Assembly: GCA_024742275.1 (NCBI GenBank)
Contig: JANSYS010000019.1
Location: 1-64,000 of the forward strand
DNA: 64,000 bases
Direction of reading: 5' to 3'
From: Alphaproteobacteria bacterium
Lineage (GTDB): Bacteria; Pseudomonadota; Alphaproteobacteria; Thalassobaculales; Thalassobaculaceae
Each line of letters begins with the position of its first letter. Position 1 is the stretch's first letter. The notes below the pieces were generated by a model. That model was not told the origin of the DNA. It searched no databases and saw only the letters and a program-made list of their open reading frames with translations. Shown here in pieces: positions 62,561 to 64,000 of the stretch. The position numbers and the translations under genes were made by a program.

Positions 62561-62950
62561 TTATTTTTTAACGGTTCCTGGAACAGGACGACGTGCACCA
62601 TATTTTGATCTACCTTGTTGACGGTCTTTTACACCTGTTGAATCTAAAGCTCCACGAATAATTTTATAACGAACTCCGGGAAGATCTTTTGTACGGCCTC
62701 CACGTAATAAAACAATTGAATGTTCTTGTAAACTATGTCCCTCTCCTGGAATATAAGCAGTAACTTCAAAACCACTTGTTAATTTAACACGAGCAACCTT
62801 ACGAATTGCCGAGTTTGGTTTTTTTGGTGTTGTTGTATAAACACGTGTACAAATACCGCGACGTTGAGGACAAGATTTTAATGCTGGACTTTTCGTTAAT
62901 TGTGTTATTTTTTTACGTCTTGTACGAATTAGTTGTTGAATTGTTGGCAT
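62561..62950 (-). CDS. rps12: 30S ribosomal protein S12
   Basis: A 129-residue decoding-centre protein. [17 protein letters not shown] near residue 41 and [19 protein letters not shown] near residue 81. Uninterrupted, without the trans-splicing of land plants. Confidence 0.99.
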   Translation of the reverse strand: MPTIQQLIRTRRKKITQLTKSPALKSCPQRRGICTRVYTTTPKKPNSAIRKVARVKLTSGFEVTAYIPGEGHSLQEHSIVLLRGGRTKDLPGVRYKIIRGALDSTGVKDRQQGRSKYGARRPVPGTVKK

Positions 62951-62963
62951 ATTTTTAATAATA

Positions 62964-63179
62964 TTATTCTGTTATATCTTTTAAGTTATATTTTCGTTGG
63001 AATTTTTCAACACGTCCTTCAGTATCAATAATTTTCTGTGAACCTGTATAAAAGGGATGATTTCCTGACCAAATATCAACATAAAGTTCTTTTTTAGTTG
63101 TTCCAACTTCTAAAATTAATTTTCCATCACAAAAAATTTTTGTTTTATAAAATTCGGGATGTAATCCTTTTTTTGCCAT
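62964..63179 (-). CDS. rpl31: 50S ribosomal protein L31
   Basis: A 71-residue protein. [20 protein letters not shown] and [20 protein letters not shown] match L31. The zinc-binding CxxC of some bacterial L31 is absent. Lies between rps9 and rps12. Confidence 0.95.
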   Translation of the reverse strand: MAKKGLHPEFYKTKIFCDGKLILEVGTTKKELYVDIWSGNHPFYTGSQKIIDTEGRVEKFQRKYNLKDITE

Positions 63180-63211
63180 ATTATTTTAATCCAATGTCAA
63201 TTCTATAAATA

Positions 63212-63613
63212 TTATCGTTTTGAGTATTGCGAAGCTTTACGTGCTTTTTTTAAACCATATTTTCGACGTTCTTTTATACGTGCATCCCGTCTCAAAAGTG
63301 TATTTTGACTTAATATTTGTCTATATTCATTACTGATTTGACAAATTGATTTTGCAAGTGCTAATTTAATTGCTTCCATCTGTGAACTGATACCACCCCC
63401 TCGAACAATAATATCTATATCATATTTATTGTTTTGATCTATTAATATTAATGGCTTTTTTATTTGTTCACATTCTTCAGATACACTCGAGAAAAAATCT
63501 TTAAATTCTTTTTGATTGACTATAATTTTTCCGGAACCTTTTTTTAAAAAAATTTTTGCTACAGAAGTTTTTCTTTTTCCAATTGAACTATAAACTTGTA
63601 TTGAGTTGTTCAT
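63212..63613 (-). CDS. rps9: 30S ribosomal protein S9
   Basis: A 133-residue protein. VYSSIGKRKTSVAKIFLKKG at the N-terminus, and the C-terminal RRDARIKERRKYGLKKARKA with SKR end that reaches the P-site tRNA. Downstream of rpl13. Confidence 0.98.
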   Translation of the reverse strand: MNNSIQVYSSIGKRKTSVAKIFLKKGSGKIIVNQKEFKDFFSSVSEECEQIKKPLILIDQNNKYDIDIIVRGGGISSQMEAIKLALAKSICQISNEYRQILSQNTLLRRDARIKERRKYGLKKARKASQYSKR

Positions 63614-63640
63614 TTTTATTACCCTCTTTTAATTTTAAAA

Positions 63641-64000
63641 TTAGATAGTTATTTTTTGCCAATTTGTTTCTTTTAAATTATCAAGTGAAAGAGATTGTGC
63701 AACCAGATTTTTAGTTTTTTTATAATTTATTTGATTACCCGCATAAATGTATAAACGACGATAATATTGACGTCCCAATACACCTTTTGGTAACATACCC
63801 CAAATTGCTTTTTCAATAATACGTGTTGGAATCCTTTTTTGTAATTGTTGGAATGTTTCAGTTTTTAAACTTCCTGGACGTTGAGAGGTACGATAATATA
63901 ATTTTTGTGTTTCTTTTTTTCCACTAACAACTACCTTATCAGCATTTAAAATTATAACATAATTTCCTTGATCTATTCCTGGGGTATAATAACTAATTTC
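63641..64000 (-). CDS. rpl13: 50S ribosomal protein L13 (C-terminal part; continues past the window)
   Basis: The last 119 codons are visible. GNYVIILNADKVVVSGKKET, YYRTSQRPGSLKTETFQQLQ and EKAIWGMLPKGVLGRQYYRR are diagnostic. The 5' end lies beyond base 64000. First visible gene of rpl13-rps9-rpl31. Confidence 0.95.
   Translation of the reverse strand, partial: EISYYTPGIDQGNYVIILNADKVVVSGKKETQKLYYRTSQRPGSLKTETFQQLQKRIPTRIIEKAIWGMLPKGVLGRQYYRRLYIYAGNQINYKKTKNLVAQSLSLDNLKETNWQKITI

Overview
This window is part of a photosynthetic plastid genome of the red lineage. It is very AT-rich, packed with short-spaced genes on both strands, and has no spliced genes. Red-lineage markers include sufB/sufC, tatC, ftrB, acpP, pheT, psbV, psbX, psb28, ycf66, acsF, a red-type rbcL-cbbX locus, groEL and a dnaK remnant. 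The combination of pheT, ftrB, ycf66, acsF and a clpC gene split into two parts points to an ochrophyte (stramenopile) alga, perhaps near dictyochophytes or pelagophytes. The exact group is an inference. No rRNA operon lies inside the window.

Layout. 1-8.1 kb: a truncated dnaK, psaA-psaB-rps14, petG, psbK, rpl35-rpl20, acsF and tRNAs. 8.5-11.4 kb: tsf facing petA-tatC and an epsilon-like ORF. 11.5-13.5 kb: a dead cbbX and a dead, internally deleted rbcL with no rbcS between them. 13.7-19.4 kb: rps4, clpN (the ClpC N-domain alone), rpl19, an unusual CAU tRNA, a tag-less tmRNA-like gene, atpB, ycf3, rps18-rpl33 and rps20. 19.5-34 kb: rpoB-rpoC1-rpoC2-rps2 and atpI-H-G-F-D-A. 34-37.7 kb: sufB-sufC, psbV, a ycf19-like gene and rps16. 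37.8-39.2 kb: a groEL pseudogene. 39.3-48 kb: psb28, pheT, clpC without its N-domain, rpl11-rpl1-rpl12 and acpP. 48-60.4 kb: psb30, psbB-T-N-H, psaE, ftsH, psaF-J, petB-petD, psbI, psbX-ycf66, ftrB, psaI, psbE-F-L-J, ycf4, petL, psaL and petF. 60.4-64 kb: the end of the ribosomal super-operon (rpl13-rps9-rpl31-rps12-rps7-tufA-rps10).

The central observation is a split fate. Every light-reaction gene visible here is intact: PSI, PSII, cytochrome b6f, ATP synthase, ferredoxin and the chlorophyll cyclase acsF. The Rubisco locus is destroyed: rbcL has two internal deletions, a frameshift and stops, rbcS is gone, and cbbX has at least five stops, a frameshift and a broken Walker A motif. The plastid chaperone genes are damaged too: groEL is a pseudogene and dnaK has lost its ATPase half. 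This looks like a plastid that keeps photosynthetic electron transport and photophosphorylation but no longer encodes its ancestral carbon-fixing enzyme. The cell may be photoheterotrophic, or another Rubisco encoded elsewhere may have replaced the lost one; the window cannot decide between these.

Secondary oddities are a 67-nt tmRNA-like gene reduced to its tRNA-like domain, a class II tRNA with a CAU anticodon, absence of atpE from behind atpB, an FtsH without its lumenal domain, and long, often perfect palindromes at gene ends (up to 70 bp).
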